Shown here: positions 1 to 6,882 of the stretch, one piece after another
Layout: every line of letters starts with the position of its first letter
Numbering within the stretch: the first letter of the stretch is position 1
Source: Paraburkholderia sprentiae WSM5005
Lineage (GTDB): Bacteria > Pseudomonadota > Gammaproteobacteria > Burkholderiales > Burkholderiaceae
Direction: 5' to 3'
Assembly: GCF_001865575.2 (NCBI RefSeq)
Contig: NZ_CP017561.2
Coordinates: 1,302,001 to 1,366,000 of the forward strand
Length of the DNA stretch: 64,000 nt
The notes under the pieces: model-generated
What the model was told of the DNA's origin: nothing
Databases searched by the model: none
Seen by the model: only the letters and a program-made list of their open reading frames with translations
Program-made: the position numbers and the translations under genes

Positions 1-60
1 CTGTCGGAAGTCATGCGCGAGGCGGCACTCGCCGTCGACAAGCGCGCGTTGAACATGTAA
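1..60 (+). CDS. lpdA: Dihydrolipoyl dehydrogenase, C-terminal end (partial)
   Basis: Only the last 19 codons are in the window. They read LSEVMREAALAVDKRALNM and then stop. The 'LSEVMREAALAVD' ending is typical of the E3 subunit (dihydrolipoyl dehydrogenase) of the 2-oxoglutarate dehydrogenase complex, where a conserved 'HPT(L)SE' segment sits near the end. In Burkholderia relatives this gene is followed by zapE, as here. The assignment rests on a short tail plus context, so the exact E3 paralogue is inferred. A terminator-like hairpin lies directly downstream. Confidence 0.7.
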   Translation: MSEVMREAALAVDKRALNM

Positions 61-98
61 GCGCGCACGCCTGACCGAAACGCAATCTTGGCATCACC

Positions 99-137
99 AA
101 AGGCGGGCGGGGTTCACTCCCTCCCGCCTTTCTTTTT
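99..137 (+). terminator. Rho-independent terminator after lpdA
   Basis: A GC-rich stem AAAGGCGGG(CGGG) pairs with (CCT)CCCGCCTTT around a short loop and is followed by a T-rich run (TCTTTTT). It lies between the lpdA stop and the zapE start, so it should end lpdA transcription. zapE would then need its own promoter or read-through. Confidence 0.8.
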
Positions 138-148
138 GCAGCAACACG

Positions 149-1246
149 ATGAACGTCACCGAATACTACGAAAAAGAACTGCAGACGCGCGGTTATCAAT
201 CCGATCCGGCGCAGCGCGCGGCGGTCGACCGCCTGCAGCGGTGCTATGAAGAGTGGGTCGAATACAAGTCGCGCCGCTCGAACGCGTTCAAGAAGCTGAT
301 CATTCGCCCGGATCTGCCGCGCGGCGTATACATGTGGGGCGGCGTGGGCCGCGGCAAGAGCTTCCTGATGGACAGCTTCTACATGATCGTGCCGTTGCAT
401 CGCAAAACGCGTCTGCATTTCCACGAGTTCATGCGCGAAGTGCATCGCGAGCTCGAAGAACTCAAAGGCCGGGCCGATCCGCTCGACGAACTCGCGCGCC
501 GCATCGCGAAGCGCTATCGGCTGATCTGTTTCGACGAATTCCACGTGTCGGATATCGCCGACGCGATGATCCTGTATCGACTGCTCGACAAGCTGTTCGA
601 GAACGGCGTGCAGTTCGTGATGACGTCCAACTACGATCCCGACACGCTGTACCCGGACGGCCTGCATCGGGACCGCATGCTGCCCGCGATCGATCTGATC
701 AAGCAGAAGCTCGACGTGATCAACGTCGACGCGGGGATCGACTACCGCCAGCGCACGCTTGCGCAGGTGGAGGTCTATCACACGCCGCTGGACGCCGCCG
801 CCGGCAAGGCGCTGCGCGACGCCTTCGCGCGCCTCGCCGCCGTGCCCGACGAAAGCCCACTGCTGCATATCGAGAAGCGCGAGCTGAAGGCGTTGCGCCG
901 CGCGGACGGCGTCGTCTGGTTCGATTTCGCGACGCTGTGCGGCGGTCCGCGCTCGCAGAACGACTACCTCGAGCTCGCGACCCGCTTTCACGCGGTGATC
1001 CTGTCGGACGTGCCGCAGATGTCGGCGCGCATGGCGTCGGAAGCGCGCCGCTTCACCTGGCTCATCGACGTGTTCTACGACCACAAGGTCAAGCTGTTGA
1101 TGTCGGCTGCAGTGCCGCCGGAGCAGTTGTACGTCGACGGTCCGATGGCCAACGAATTCACACGTACGGTGTCGCGCATCGTCGAGATGCAGTCGAAAGA
1201 GTATCTCGACGCGCCACGCCGGATCGTCGATACGTCTCTGACCTGA
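149..1246 (+). CDS. zapE: Cell division protein ZapE (AFG1-like ATPase)
   Basis: 365-residue AFG1/ZapE family P-loop ATPase. ZapE associates with the Z-ring in E. coli and affects division under stress; the mitochondrial homologue AFG1/LACE1 acts in protein quality control. A Walker A motif GGVGRGKS is at about residues 64-71 and a Walker B LICFDEF at about 125-131, followed by the HVSDIADAM segment and a sensor-like MTSNYDPDTLYPDGLHRDR region that is highly typical of the family. Length is normal (about 365-375). The ATG at 149 is the first in frame after the lpdA terminator. No obvious partner follows it on the plus strand. Confidence 0.93.
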   Translation: MNVTEYYEKELQTRGYQSDPAQRAAVDRLQRCYEEWVEYKSRRSNAFKKLIIRPDLPRGVYMWGGVGRGKSFLMDSFYMIVPLHRKTRLHFHEFMREVHRELEELKGRADPLDELARRIAKRYRLICFDEFHVSDIADAMILYRLLDKLFENGVQFVMTSNYDPDTLYPDGLHRDRMLPAIDLIKQKLDVINVDAGIDYRQRTLAQVEVYHTPLDAAAGKALRDAFARLAAVPDESPLLHIEKRELKALRRADGVVWFDFATLCGGPRSQNDYLELATRFHAVILSDVPQMSARMASEARRFTWLIDVFYDHKVKLLMSAAVPPEQLYVDGPMANEFTRTVSRIVEMQSKEYLDAPRRIVDTSLT

Positions 1247-1345
1247 GCCTCGGCGCACGACACGTTTTCAGGATTCAGAGTGGTCTTATAGTCCGCGCAC
1301 GGATCACTAGCTATCTTTTGTCGTTGTTCTGACAAAGGAGGAAGC

Positions 1346-1804
1346 ATGAATCCGTACCGCGAAATCACCGATGAAGAATGGCAGCGCGTTGCGCCACTGC
1401 TGCCAGAACTCCGGCCGCGTACCGAGATGCGTGGCCGTCCGCTTGCCAATACCCGCTCGGTGCTCAACGGCGTGCTGTGGGTCATGTGTAGCGGGGCCGC
1501 CTGGTCCGCAATGCCGCGCCGCTACCCGTCGTATCAAACCTGTCATCGCCGCTTCAAGTCATGGTACGCATCGGGCGCGCTCAAGCACGTTACGGAGCAA
1601 CTGCTCGGCGCCGGGAGCAAAGATCTCTGCAGTTCGATGGAAGCGCGTATGCGTACGTACACTAGCGCATCGCGCAAGCGCGCCGCGGCTAGGCGCGCGG
1701 CCGCGGCGTTCCGTGTTCCGCCCGCCGCACATCATCCCGCATCGGCCACGCCAGCGCCGGCGTCGCCGTCCGCTTGCGCTGCATCGTTCGAGCAGGCCGC
1801 ATGA
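1346..1804 (+). CDS. Stand-alone IS4/IS5-type transposase N-terminal domain protein (DUF4096-like)
   Basis: 152 residues. Residues 1-85 (ITDEEWQRVAPLLPE, RGRPLANTRSVLNGVLW, SGAAWSAMPRRYPSYQTC, RRFKSWYASG) match the N-terminal DNA-binding domain of IS5/IS1182-like transposases. The rest is Ala/Arg/Pro-rich and has no DDE catalytic domain. A strong Shine-Dalgarno (AAAGGAGG, 8 bases from ATG) and a terminator right after the stop make it look like an expressed single gene and not plain IS debris. No inverted repeats or target duplication were seen. Alternatives are a truncated transposase that happens to keep its signals, or a domesticated DNA-binding protein. Confidence 0.65.
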   Translation: MNPYREITDEEWQRVAPLLPELRPRTEMRGRPLANTRSVLNGVLWVMCSGAAWSAMPRRYPSYQTCHRRFKSWYASGALKHVTEQLLGAGSKDLCSSMEARMRTYTSASRKRAAARRAAAAFRVPPAAHHPASATPAPASPSACAASFEQAA

Positions 1805-1830
1805 GCGTCACAAACAGCTTGCCACTATGA

Positions 1831-1870
1831 AAACGGCCGCGCGATTCGTGATCGCCGGCCGCTTTTTTTT
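1831..1870 (+). terminator. Terminator-like hairpin with T8 run
   Basis: CGGCCG and CGGCCG arms enclose a roughly 14-base loop and are followed by GCTTTTTTTT. On the minus strand the same hairpin is followed by TTTTC, so it may work in both directions for the converging genes at 1346-1804 and 1968-2453. Confidence 0.75.
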
Positions 1871-1967
1871 ATGTTGCACCTCCTGATGCGGAGCGCGCCA
1901 TCGTTGCAGCGTGATGCGCTCAGTCAGGCGACGTGCGAAGCGCCATGCATGCGCCGCACGCCGGACC

Positions 1968-2453
1968 TCACTGCTGCCGGATCCACGTCTGCGAGCGGCC
2001 CAGCAGCGCGACACCAATATAGCCTCGCACCACGAGCTTGTTGCCGCCGTCTTCGAGATGCATCTTGCACTTGTAGAGTTTGCCGTTTTCAGGATCGAGA
2101 ATCCGGCCGTGATCCCAGACATCGCCGTCCTTCTTCATGCTGTCGATGATGGTCATGCCGAGAATCGGTTGATCCTTGCGCGCGCCAGTGCATTCGGTGC
2201 AGCGGCGATCCGGCTGGTCGTTGGCGCCGAGACCCTTGATAAGCTTGCCGTTCAGTTCGCCGTTGCCGTCTTGGGTGATCTGCACGAGAGCCTTCGGCTG
2301 CCCGGTGTGATCGTCGATGGTTTGCCACGTGCCGATCGGTGTATCGGTCTGCGCCATCGCGGTCACGGCGCTGGCAAGCAGGGCGCCGGCGAGTGCGGCG
2401 TGACGGGCGGTGCGCAGCGCGAACGCACGGCCACGTTGAGTGAATTGCGTCAT
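1968..2453 (-). CDS. DUF2147 family exported protein
   Basis: 161 residues. An N-terminal Arg-containing segment and a hydrophobic stretch (HAALAGALLASAVTAMAQ, cleavage likely after AMA at about residue 34) form a signal peptide. The mature part matches DUF2147: PIGTWQTIDDHTGQPKALVQI near the start, a GLGANDQPDRRCTECTGARKDQP segment with a Cys pair, and GRILDPENGKLYKCKMHLED. The family has a lipocalin-like beta-barrel look and unknown function; it is common in Burkholderiales. The start is supported by AAGGAGG seven bases before ATG. It converges on the DUF4096-like gene with the hairpin at 1831-1870 between them. Confidence 0.88.
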   Translation of the reverse strand: MTQFTQRGRAFALRTARHAALAGALLASAVTAMAQTDTPIGTWQTIDDHTGQPKALVQITQDGNGELNGKLIKGLGANDQPDRRCTECTGARKDQPILGMTIIDSMKKDGDVWDHGRILDPENGKLYKCKMHLEDGGNKLVVRGYIGVALLGRSQTWIRQQ

Positions 2454-2848
2454 TGCCTTCCTCCTTGATGAGAGACAGCGCGATCATGGTCGCGCGGCGT
2501 TATGGGCATCGCTCAGATGCGGGCACCGGCCTTCGCGATGCGGGACGATGTCTGCGGCGAGCCGTTCGTATCGTCAGCGCAGAATACGCGAAAGTGCATG
2601 TGACGTTTGATAGTGGAGCGTCTAATTAGCACGCGGCACTTCGCAAGCGTGTCAATTCAGCAGCCGCGAGAGCGTCGCGTTGATGAGCGGACTGCGTGAC
2701 GCCCTCGCCCGCGGCGCATCGCCGAGCGCTTTCACAACGCACAGAAATGCGCAAGCACCAAATTTTCGATGAAGAGCCCGGAACCCGCGAAAGTGAGTAA
2801 TAATGCCCCGTTTCAACTAAAACAAAATCTGTTCACAGCAGGTACTAC
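2454..2848. other. Intergenic region between divergent exported-protein genes
   Basis: About 395 bases separating the divergent DUF2147 and DUF2968 genes; it should contain both promoters. Local GC drops near 2605-2640 and 2755-2845, consistent with promoter regions. No convincing -35/-10 pair, operator or RNA gene could be fixed by eye. The DUF2968 start has only a weak ribosome-binding sequence (AGCAGGTACTAC). Confidence 0.4.
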
Positions 2849-3565
2849 ATGGACCGAAAGTCAAAGCTACGAAAGATTGTTCTGGCCGCATGCATCGTAT
2901 TGGGGGCCCTTGAGGGCGCGAATGCACAGGCTGTGCAGAACAGTGGCGCAAGCAGTGCAGTCGTGTCCCAGCCGGATACGACGACCGCATTGCCCGACGC
3001 GCAGCAGACCGGCCAGGCGGAGACCACTGCACTGACGCCGGATGAAAACCGGCAGTCCGCCACCGGCAACGTGGCGGAATTGCAGCAGATGATGCACGGC
3101 TCGGTTCTCACCGAATTGCGCACCACGTATAACGGCACGTATGGCGCGAGCCTGCTGTTTTACGGCAAGGAGATGACCTACTACGTCGCGCTGTTCCAGC
3201 AGAAAAACTTCTGGCGCGTGATCAAGACGCAGGACGCCGCGCGCGCCGGGCTCATCTACAAGGATTTCGTGCGCCAGACGATGCAGCTGTCGGATGTCGA
3301 GATCCGTCGAACTCAACTCGAAGCGCAGAAGGCGTTCACGCAGCGGATGGTCGCGCTGTCGCAGGACCGCGCGAGCCGGCTGCAGGCCGACCTCGACGTC
3401 GCGCGTCAACAGCAGAGCATCGTGGCGAGCCAGCAGGAACAGAAGCGCACCGAGGCGACCGAATTGGCGCAGCAAAAGGCCGTTGCACAGGATCAGCTGC
3501 GCGCCGCGCAGCGTCAGGTGCGCGACCTGCAGCGTCAGCTCGACAGCGGCTTGCCGGCGCATTGA
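2849..3565 (+). CDS. DUF2968 family exported coiled-coil protein
   Basis: 238 residues. A signal peptide (KIVLAACIVLGALEGANA, cleavage about residue 26) is followed by a low-complexity Ser/Thr/Gln linker to about residue 70. A conserved domain runs from about 75 to 150 (ELQQMMHGSVLTELRTTYNG, LFYGKEMTYYVALFQQKNFWRVIK), then a long Gln/Arg/Ala-rich coiled coil to the end (about 150-235). This matches DUF2968, a Burkholderia-type family of unknown function; localisation is probably periplasmic. The C-terminal helix could mediate oligomerisation or envelope contacts, which is inference from composition. It appears monocistronic. Confidence 0.85.
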   Translation: MDRKSKLRKIVLAACIVLGALEGANAQAVQNSGASSAVVSQPDTTTALPDAQQTGQAETTALTPDENRQSATGNVAELQQMMHGSVLTELRTTYNGTYGASLLFYGKEMTYYVALFQQKNFWRVIKTQDAARAGLIYKDFVRQTMQLSDVEIRRTQLEAQKAFTQRMVALSQDRASRLQADLDVARQQQSIVASQQEQKRTEATELAQQKAVAQDQLRAAQRQVRDLQRQLDSGLPAH

Positions 3566-3748
3566 GGACGACGGTGTGAGCCTTCGTGGAGAGCGGGATG
3601 GCGCGGCAATCGATGCGCCGTCCGGCTCGTCCGCGGGATAGGGTGGTCGGTGCTTGGCGCGGGCCGCTAGCCGGCGCATCGCGGGCATCGCATTTGCGCC
3701 GCCGGGCGCTTCGGCATCTGTACTGTCACGACGCAGGACGGCTCGACT

Positions 3749-3940
3749 TCAATGCCGCTTGCGCTTATCCGCCTGAGTCTTGCGCATCCGCTCGCGAGTC
3801 GGCTCCGTCATGTCGACGGCGATCGGATCGCTGGCGGGGAAGCTTTCCATCAGCGCTTCGTCGAGCCGCGTATCGGCGGACGTCGGCGGCGTCCGGCGCG
3901 TGCGCGCAGGCTGGGAGGCCTGCTGGCGTTTGCTGGTCAT
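3749..3940 (-). CDS. Small hydrophilic protein with ESFPASDPIAV motif
   Basis: 63 residues if started at the ATG preceded by AAGGAG (six-base spacer); an upstream in-frame ATG at 3970 would add ten residues but lacks such a site. The N-terminus is Lys/Arg/Thr-rich, then comes LDEALMESFPASDPIAVD, a motif shared by many short proteobacterial proteins of unknown function, and a basic tail ending KRKRH. No membrane segment or Cys. The motif and the ribosome-binding site support a real gene; function cannot be assigned. Confidence 0.7.
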   Translation of the reverse strand: MTSKRQQASQPARTRRTPPTSADTRLDEALMESFPASDPIAVDMTEPTRERMRKTQADKRKRH

Positions 3941-4295
3941 GGTGCGCTCCTTGAGTAGAGAGTCGATCATTCAGCATAGCCCATCGAGTCCCGAACGACA
4001 CCTCCATCGATCCATCACGCAGCGAGCCACATAAACGGGGAACAGCCGGCGCGTACGCGACGTGTGACATGTGCTCGCAGCGCATATCATGGAAGCCGAA
4101 CTGGAACACCTGGATTGGGCGACGCGCCCACCGGCGCCGCACCTGTTCGCCGCCGGTTAATGGCAGCGTCGCGTGCGGGCGGTCACGGGAAGATTCGAGC
4201 TGACCGAGCGGCAGCTGATGCAACTGAAGAGAATTCTGCTGCGCCTCGGTCCGTTCACGGAGTCGCGAGGCGCGGCCGTTACCGCGGTTTCCTGT
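3941..4295. other. Intergenic region downstream of hfq2-like gene
   Basis: About 355 bases holding the promoter region of the small protein gene and the 3' region of the hfq2-like gene. Only shadow-type open frames are present. I saw no clear terminator with a T-run and no known RNA gene. Confidence 0.35.
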
Positions 4296-4763
4296 TTATT
4301 CGTGATTGCCGCCGGGGCTGCCGCCGCCGTGGTTGCCGCCATGATTGCCGCCTTCCCCGCCCGTGCCGAACAGACGACGGCGCCGTGTGACGACCACCGG
4401 GCCTTCCGAGTTGCCGCTGCCGCGCTCGTTCGGCGCACGCTCCGACGACGGCGCGCCGTACGATTCACGCGGCTCGCGATGTTCGCGCGAACCGTGCGGA
4501 CCTCGCGCGCCATGTTCGCCATGCGACGTCCGCCCGGTGCGCGGCGCCGGCCGCGTGCCGGTGTCGAGCTGGATCGTGGAGATCGCGCGCTTGTAGATGC
4601 CTTGCAGGCCAACCGGCGTGCGCAGCATCACCAGGTACTGATCGAACGACTCGATGCATCCGGTCAGGCGAATGCCGTTGACCAGATAGATCTCGACGCG
4701 CTTTCGTTCCTTGCGCGCAGCGTTCATGAAGTCGTTTTGCGGATGCGATTCTGCGGAAGCCAT
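4296..4763 (-). CDS. hfq2: Hfq-family RNA chaperone with long Gly/His/Asn-rich tail (Hfq2-like)
   Basis: 155 residues. Residues 1-70 form an Sm-like Hfq domain: [24 protein letters not shown] (Sm1), then [13 protein letters not shown] and the diagnostic YKRAIST Sm2 segment (Hfq consensus is YKHAIST). The remaining ~85 residues are disordered, Arg/Gly/Ser/His-rich, ending in repeats of the [10 protein letters not shown] type. Burkholderia species encode a second, longer Hfq with such a tail (Hfq2 in B. cenocepacia), which fits. The RNA-binding chaperone role is inferred from the family. The ATG at 4763 is chosen over an upstream TTG at 4769. The canonical short hfq is not in this window. Confidence 0.85.
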   Translation of the reverse strand: MASAESHPQNDFMNAARKERKRVEIYLVNGIRLTGCIESFDQYLVMLRTPVGLQGIYKRAISTIQLDTGTRPAPRTGRTSHGEHGARGPHGSREHREPRESYGAPSSERAPNERGSGNSEGPVVVTRRRRLFGTGGEGGNHGGNHGGGSPGGNHE

Positions 4764-5160
4764 GGACAATTCAGGTTAGATAGACGGTGGTTCGCCGGGA
4801 TTTTACCCTTTCTACTCTATGCGGGGGCTGAACGCGTCGACGGGGCGAACTTTGTCCACTATAACGACTTGTGAGGACATAAGCACCCGATAACGCGGCA
4901 CTGTAACGTTGAGTTACGAATCTGCTGTTCAATGGCGTCTTCTTCCGGCTTCGCCAGGCTTTGCCGGCACGGTTGGCGGAAAAAGCAAGGACGCCGCGGG
5001 GTGCAACGAAACAGTGCATGGAGATCAGCGCCGCGAGGGCGATGGAATAAACCGCGCGATCGCGGCGTTAAGTAGGGTATGGCAGCACCGCATGTCGCGG
5101 CCTGCCGCCCGCCGCGCCGGTCAGTCGATCGCGCGCCGGGCATCCGCCAGGAGGCTCACC
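4764..5160. other. Divergent promoter region between hfq2-like gene and sigma-factor group
   Basis: About 397 bases. An AT-richer patch at about 4775-4920 is likely to carry promoters for the hfq2-like gene and perhaps the peptide/sigma group. A small inverted repeat GTAAC-GTTGA-GTTAC lies at 4903-4917. No ECF-type promoter could be assigned with confidence. Confidence 0.35.
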
Positions 5161-5295
5161 ATGAAAGCATCCCGTATTCTGTCAGCGCTCTTCGTCCTGC
5201 TCGCGCTCGCGTGTGGCTCGCCCGCGCACGCGGCCGATACCGACACCGCCGCGTCGAGCTCGAGCAGCAACAGCAGCAGCGGCGGCGGCTACTAA
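5161..5295 (+). CDS. Tiny exported Ser/Gly-rich peptide ahead of ECF sigma factor
   Basis: 44 residues. A classical signal peptide (basic start MKASR, hydrophobic ILSALFVLLALA, then GSPAHAA, cleavage after AHA at about residue 25) is followed by a mature part of only about 20 residues: DTDTAASSSSSNSSSGGGY. An AGGAGG ribosome-binding site sits six bases before ATG. It ends 26 bases before the GTG start proposed for the sigma factor, so it is probably co-transcribed with it. I do not recognise a family. It could be a cell-envelope sensor ligand or just a small exported protein; role unknown. Confidence 0.65.
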   Translation: MKASRILSALFVLLALACGSPAHAADTDTAASSSSSNSSSGGGY

Positions 5296-5321
5296 CGCCG
5301 CGGCCGGGCCTGGCACGCCGG

Positions 5322-5882
5322 GTGACATTCGAAGCGGAAGTGATCGCGTGGCTGCCGCAGCTGCGCCGCTATGCGCGCGCACTGACCGGCGACCACGCCT
5401 GGGCCGACGATCTCGTGCAGGATACGGCGGAGCGTGCGCTTGCGCGCTGGTCGGCATTCCGGCCGAACAGTAACCTGCGCGCATGGCTGCTGACGATCCT
5501 GCGGCATCTGTATATCGACCAGCTGCGCGGACGCCGCGAGATCGCCGTCGACGACGAAAGCGCGCCGTGGCGCAATCTCGAGGCGCCGCACGGCGAGGTC
5601 GACGGTCTGGTGCTGCGCGACGTGCAGCGTGCGCTGTACTGCCTGCCGCTCGAGCAGCGTGAGGTGCTGCTGCTGGTGTGCGTCGAGGAGCTGTCGTACC
5701 AGGAGGCGTCGAGCGCGCTGGGGGTGCCGATCGGTACGGTGATGTCGCGGCTGTCGCGCGCGCGCGAGCATATGCGCACGTTGCTGTGCGAGGAGCCGCC
5801 GGGCCCAATGCACGGACCGCAGCCCGATGCGCCGCGAGCGGCGCATACAGTCGCGCCGCTGAAAGTGGTGAGAAACCGATAA
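5322..5882 (+). CDS. ECF-type RNA polymerase sigma factor
   Basis: 186 residues from a GTG start. Region 2 spans about residues 4-70 (LPQLRRYARALTG, DDLVQDTAERALAR, AWLLTILRHLYIDQLR) and region 4 about 105-155 (LPLEQREVLLLVCVEELSYQEAS, GVPIGTVMSRLSRAREHMR). A longer frame upstream reads through the peptide gene and is Arg-rich, so the GTG at 5322, where homology begins, is preferred. It overlaps the anti-sigma gene by one base (TAATG), indicating translational coupling. It should direct transcription of an extracytoplasmic stress regulon; the signal is unknown. Confidence 0.9.
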   Translation: MTFEAEVIAWLPQLRRYARALTGDHAWADDLVQDTAERALARWSAFRPNSNLRAWLLTILRHLYIDQLRGRREIAVDDESAPWRNLEAPHGEVDGLVLRDVQRALYCLPLEQREVLLLVCVEELSYQEASSALGVPIGTVMSRLSRAREHMRTLLCEEPPGPMHGPQPDAPRAAHTVAPLKVVRNR

Positions 5883-6790
5883 TGAACAACGACGACTTCC
5901 ATTCCGACTTGCCCGCCGAGCTCGATCTGCGCGCGCTGTCGGCCTATGTCGATGGCGAATTGCCGGATGACCGGCGCGCCGCGATCGAAATGCAGCTTGG
6001 CGAGCATCCGCAGGCCGCCGCGCGCGTCGCCGCGTGGCGCGCGCAGAAGGCGGCGCTGCGCGCGCTGTGCGGCGCGCCGGGCCGCGATGCGCGGCAAGCG
6101 CAAGCAGGGCAGCAGGCCGGCGATCGGCAAGTAGCTGCCGAATCCGGCGAGCGACCTGATACAGGCAGCCAGCCCGCTCAGGCGCCGCAGCCGGCTTTTA
6201 TCGTCGTGCGCCGTACGCGGCCGTGGTGGCAGCGCGCGGGTCTCGCCGCCTGCTGGCTCGCGGCCGGCGCCGGGCTGGCGCTGGCGCTCGGTCCGCTCGC
6301 GCCGCGGCTGAGCGGCGGCGCATGGAGCGGCTTCGGCGGCCAGCCGGCCGGTTTTGCGCAGCGCGCGGATATCGCGTACGCGGTGTACACGCCCGAGCGG
6401 CGGCATCCGGTCGAAGTCGCCGCAAGCGAGGAAGCGCATCTGATCACGTGGCTGTCGAAGCGACTGAACCGCCCGCTATCCGTGCCGTCGTTGCAGGAGT
6501 ATGGTTATTCGCTGGTGGGCGGCCGGCTATTGCCCGGCGAGGCCGGGCCCGCCGCCCAGTTCATGTACGAGAACCAGGCCGGCGCGCGCCTGACGCTGTA
6601 CGTGACCGGCATCGGGCGCGACGAAACCGCGTTCCGCCTGTTTCGCGACGGCAACCGCCGCACCTTTTACTGGATCAGCGACGGCATGGGCTACGCGCTG
6701 TCCGGCGCGATCGCGGAAGGCAAGCTGCGCGAGATCGCGATCGACGTATGCAGCGAGCTCGGTGGTAAGCCCGAGACGTGGCAGCAGTAG
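5882..6790 (+). CDS. Membrane anti-sigma factor
   Basis: 302 residues. The N-terminus (ALSAYVDGELPDDRRAAIEMQL, about residues 18-39) is the usual anti-sigma 'YVDGEL' cytoplasmic domain. A Gln/Ala-rich linker follows, then one membrane segment at about 118-138 (GLAACWLAAGAGLALALGPLA), and a periplasmic domain of about 160 residues. The periplasmic part contains YAVYTPERRHPVEVAA and HLITWLSKRLN segments, typical of anti-sigma proteins annotated as FecR/RskA-like in Burkholderia. It starts inside the sigma stop codon. It should hold the sigma factor inactive at the inner membrane. No HxxxCxxC zinc motif was seen in the N-terminal domain. Confidence 0.88.
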   Translation: MNNDDFHSDLPAELDLRALSAYVDGELPDDRRAAIEMQLGEHPQAAARVAAWRAQKAALRALCGAPGRDARQAQAGQQAGDRQVAAESGERPDTGSQPAQAPQPAFIVVRRTRPWWQRAGLAACWLAAGAGLALALGPLAPRLSGGAWSGFGGQPAGFAQRADIAYAVYTPERRHPVEVAASEEAHLITWLSKRLNRPLSVPSLQEYGYSLVGGRLLPGEAGPAAQFMYENQAGARLTLYVTGIGRDETAFRLFRDGNRRTFYWISDGMGYALSGAIAEGKLREIAIDVCSELGGKPETWQQ

Positions 6791-6882
6791 CGGGCGGTAG
6801 CGCGTCGTCAAGGCCGTCGGTGGCCATATGCGAATCGCCGCCCGCGCGACTGCGCCCGCCGGGTGCCCGACAAGGAGACGCC

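Noticed and set aside
11..1258. A 415-codon minus-strand frame opposite zapE
   Set aside because: ZapE on the plus strand has Walker motifs and family length; the antisense frame is His/Arg-rich noise.
4903..4917. GTAAC-GTTGA-GTTAC inverted repeat as operator or ECF promoter
   Set aside because: Too short to be distinctive, no matching -10/-35 spacing and no second copy was seen.
5255..5292. Triplet-rich AGC/GGC run as a repeat or CRISPR-like element
   Set aside because: It is simply the coding of Ser/Asn/Gly runs in the small peptide; there are no spacers.
5079..5321. N-terminal extension of the ECF sigma factor
   Set aside because: It reads through the peptide gene in another frame as Arg-rich sequence with Gln runs; homology to sigma factors begins at the GTG at 5322.
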